64,000 nt of DNA. Source: Tetrahymena elliotti 4EA (Eukaryota; Ciliophora; Oligohymenophorea; Hymenostomatida; Tetrahymenidae). The translations under genes and the position numbers were made by a program. Every line of letters begins with the position of its first letter. Positions within the stretch are counted from its first letter, which is position 1. Under the pieces are notes generated by a model, which was not told where the DNA came from, searched no databases, and was given only the letters and a program-made list of their open reading frames with translations. The DNA is taken from positions 476,535-540,534 of the forward strand of contig JH720324.1 in NCBI GenBank assembly GCA_000231825.2, read 5' to 3'. This document shows, piece by piece, positions 62,761-64,000 of this stretch.

Positions 62761-63999
62761 TCAGAAGTTTATGTATTTCTTAACTGCCTTTAAAGCATTC
62801 TCATAAGATAAAAAAGACTTTTTAATGCCTTGTTCTATTAAAGGCTTGACTTGAGAAAGTATTTCTTTTGCTTATTTTTAGTTTTTACCTTTTGAGTTTT
62901 CTAAATATAGAGAGAATATGATAGAGGTTATTAAATCTTTGCTTAGGCCAGCTGAAAAAAAGTATCCTATCAATTCTTGTAATTTAGTTGCAGATTGGAC
63001 AAGTTAGAGGACTATTTCTTGATTATATTTCCAAAGCTTTTTTTCTATAAAACTATTAATCAAAATACTTTTTAGATTACTTTTGGTTTTTGGTATTTGC
63101 TTATTTTTCTTAATTGATTTGATTACACCACTAGAACTTGTAAGACTTTTCTTTAAGGCGTTTTATTGAAGTTTTCTTCTTTTTCTTTATCTTCCACCAG
63201 CTGATCCCTTAGGGCGATATGTTTATTATGAATAATCTACCTTATATTCTTCATATTCTACAACTCTAGTATCAGTTAATCCTTGTAAAGAGGATATGTA
63301 AGAAGTTAATGGTGTTACAAGCTAATACTTAACACTTTCTTCAATTACCTTCTTTTTTTGTTGCTAATTCAATGATTTGTTTGAGCATTAGCGATTAAGA
63401 TAGAGCTGTTTTCCTATCAAAAATATTGTCTTTTTTAAGTCTTGATTTTGTAAGAACTAATCTTATCCATTCAGTTCAATTTCTGTCTTTTCAAATTGCT
63501 TTGTTGTGCAATTATAATAATTTATTTTTACTTTTTTTTAACTTGCTTTAAGTTAATTTAAATTTATTCCCTTTTATAAGAAAATGTGCAAGAAGAATTG
63601 TTCATTTTTTAAGACAGAAGGAAGTTCATTTAAATTTGGATAAATAGAGTCCACTATAGATTTATCAAATTACACCTCGAATTTAGTGAAACTCGGAGTA
63701 AAAGAATTTTCTAACACATTAATTACCACATCTTTTAATTCAGATGCATTATAAACTTGCTTATTTGCTCCTCTTCCAGATTCAGAACATCTTCTAAGCA
63801 ATTTTTTGTCTACTCCGCTGCCTAAACCTATACAATGAACTCTTGCTTTGTATGAGTTATTTCTTATTAATTAGACAACCCTATCAGGAGAAGTAACCTA
63901 TCCATCGGTTAATAAAAAGATTTGCATCTAATAAAGCTCATTCACATTCTTACAATCAAAAATTTTTTCTAATGGCTAGTAAATTTCTGTTCCTCCCAT
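62761..63999 (-). CDS. von Willebrand factor A domain protein, 5' end outside the window
   Basis: The open frame enters from the right edge and ends in TGA at 62761-62763, with 412 residues visible from the Met codon at 63997-63999. That Met lies inside the domain and is not the true start. The visible start MGGTEIYQPLEKIFDCKNV carries the MIDAS Thr of a vWA domain. FLLTDGQVTSPDRVVQLIR carries the MIDAS Asp, and VHCIGLGSGVDKKLLRRC is the next strand and helix. The DxSxS part must lie beyond 64000. After the vWA comes a mixed region (FTKFEVQFDKSIV), then VTPLTSYISSLQGLTDTRVV, a form of the segment that follows vWA in VIT/inter-alpha-trypsin-inhibitor-type proteins, a Lys/Arg-rich linker and a helical end. 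It is probably an intracellular VIT-vWA type protein with metal-dependent protein binding. Confidence 0.85.
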
Positions 64000-64000
64000 G

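Noticed and set aside
1..64000. Chromosome end or rDNA features
   Set aside because: No CCCCAA/GGGGTT tandem repeats and no rRNA-like GC-rich block are present.

Overview
This window is nuclear DNA of a ciliate, most like the macronuclear genome of Tetrahymena or a close relative. The sequence is extremely AT-rich, especially between genes. Long protein-coding frames appear only when TAA and TAG are read as glutamine and TGA is the sole stop. Introns are short, AT-rich and GT...AG. Intergenic gaps run from hundreds of bases to several kb. I see no CCCCAA/GGGGTT telomere repeats, tRNA, rRNA or CRISPR array, so this is an internal chromosome piece.

Layout. 0.9-5.3 kb (-): an intron-rich P5B-type transport ATPase. 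6.9-25.2 kb (-): four members of a family of small, secreted, cysteine-rich, probably GPI-anchored proteins (three intact, one decayed), embedded in large AT-rich spacers. Much of 11.3-29.5 kb consists of three diverged copies of a segment of about 4 kb, each carrying the same GC-rich hairpin-like element; two of the three copies still have the small gene at one end. 21.8-24.2 kb (+): an intact orphan gene for an 803-residue protein. 30.1-31.1 kb (+): an incompletely resolved spliced gene. 32.9-34.8 kb (-): a protein kinase with a long Gln-rich N-terminus. 36.7-50.1 kb (+): a family of B-box-like proteins with one intact member (47.2-48.9 kb), three broken copies and one fragment, interrupted by a divergent pair of glutathione S-transferase-like genes at 38.8-40.9 kb. 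50.2-51.8 kb (-): a second protein kinase. 53.2-58.2 kb (+): a nine-exon multi-pass membrane RING-finger protein. 59.7-61.8 kb (+): a kinase-like domain fused to a multi-pass membrane domain. 62.8-64 kb (-): a von Willebrand factor A domain protein that runs off the window edge.

There is no operon and no obvious single pathway. The recurring themes are signalling (three kinase-like proteins, each with a changed DFG or HRD motif), membrane and surface proteins (P5B pump, RING protein, kinase-membrane fusion, small anchored cysteine-rich proteins), and local duplication with decay. The best leads are the triplicated hairpin element, the B-box-like array with its NIF/GLF-type C-terminal repeat, and the kinase-membrane fusion. 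All functional statements are read from motifs by eye. Exon boundaries come from frame continuity and GT/AG sites only.
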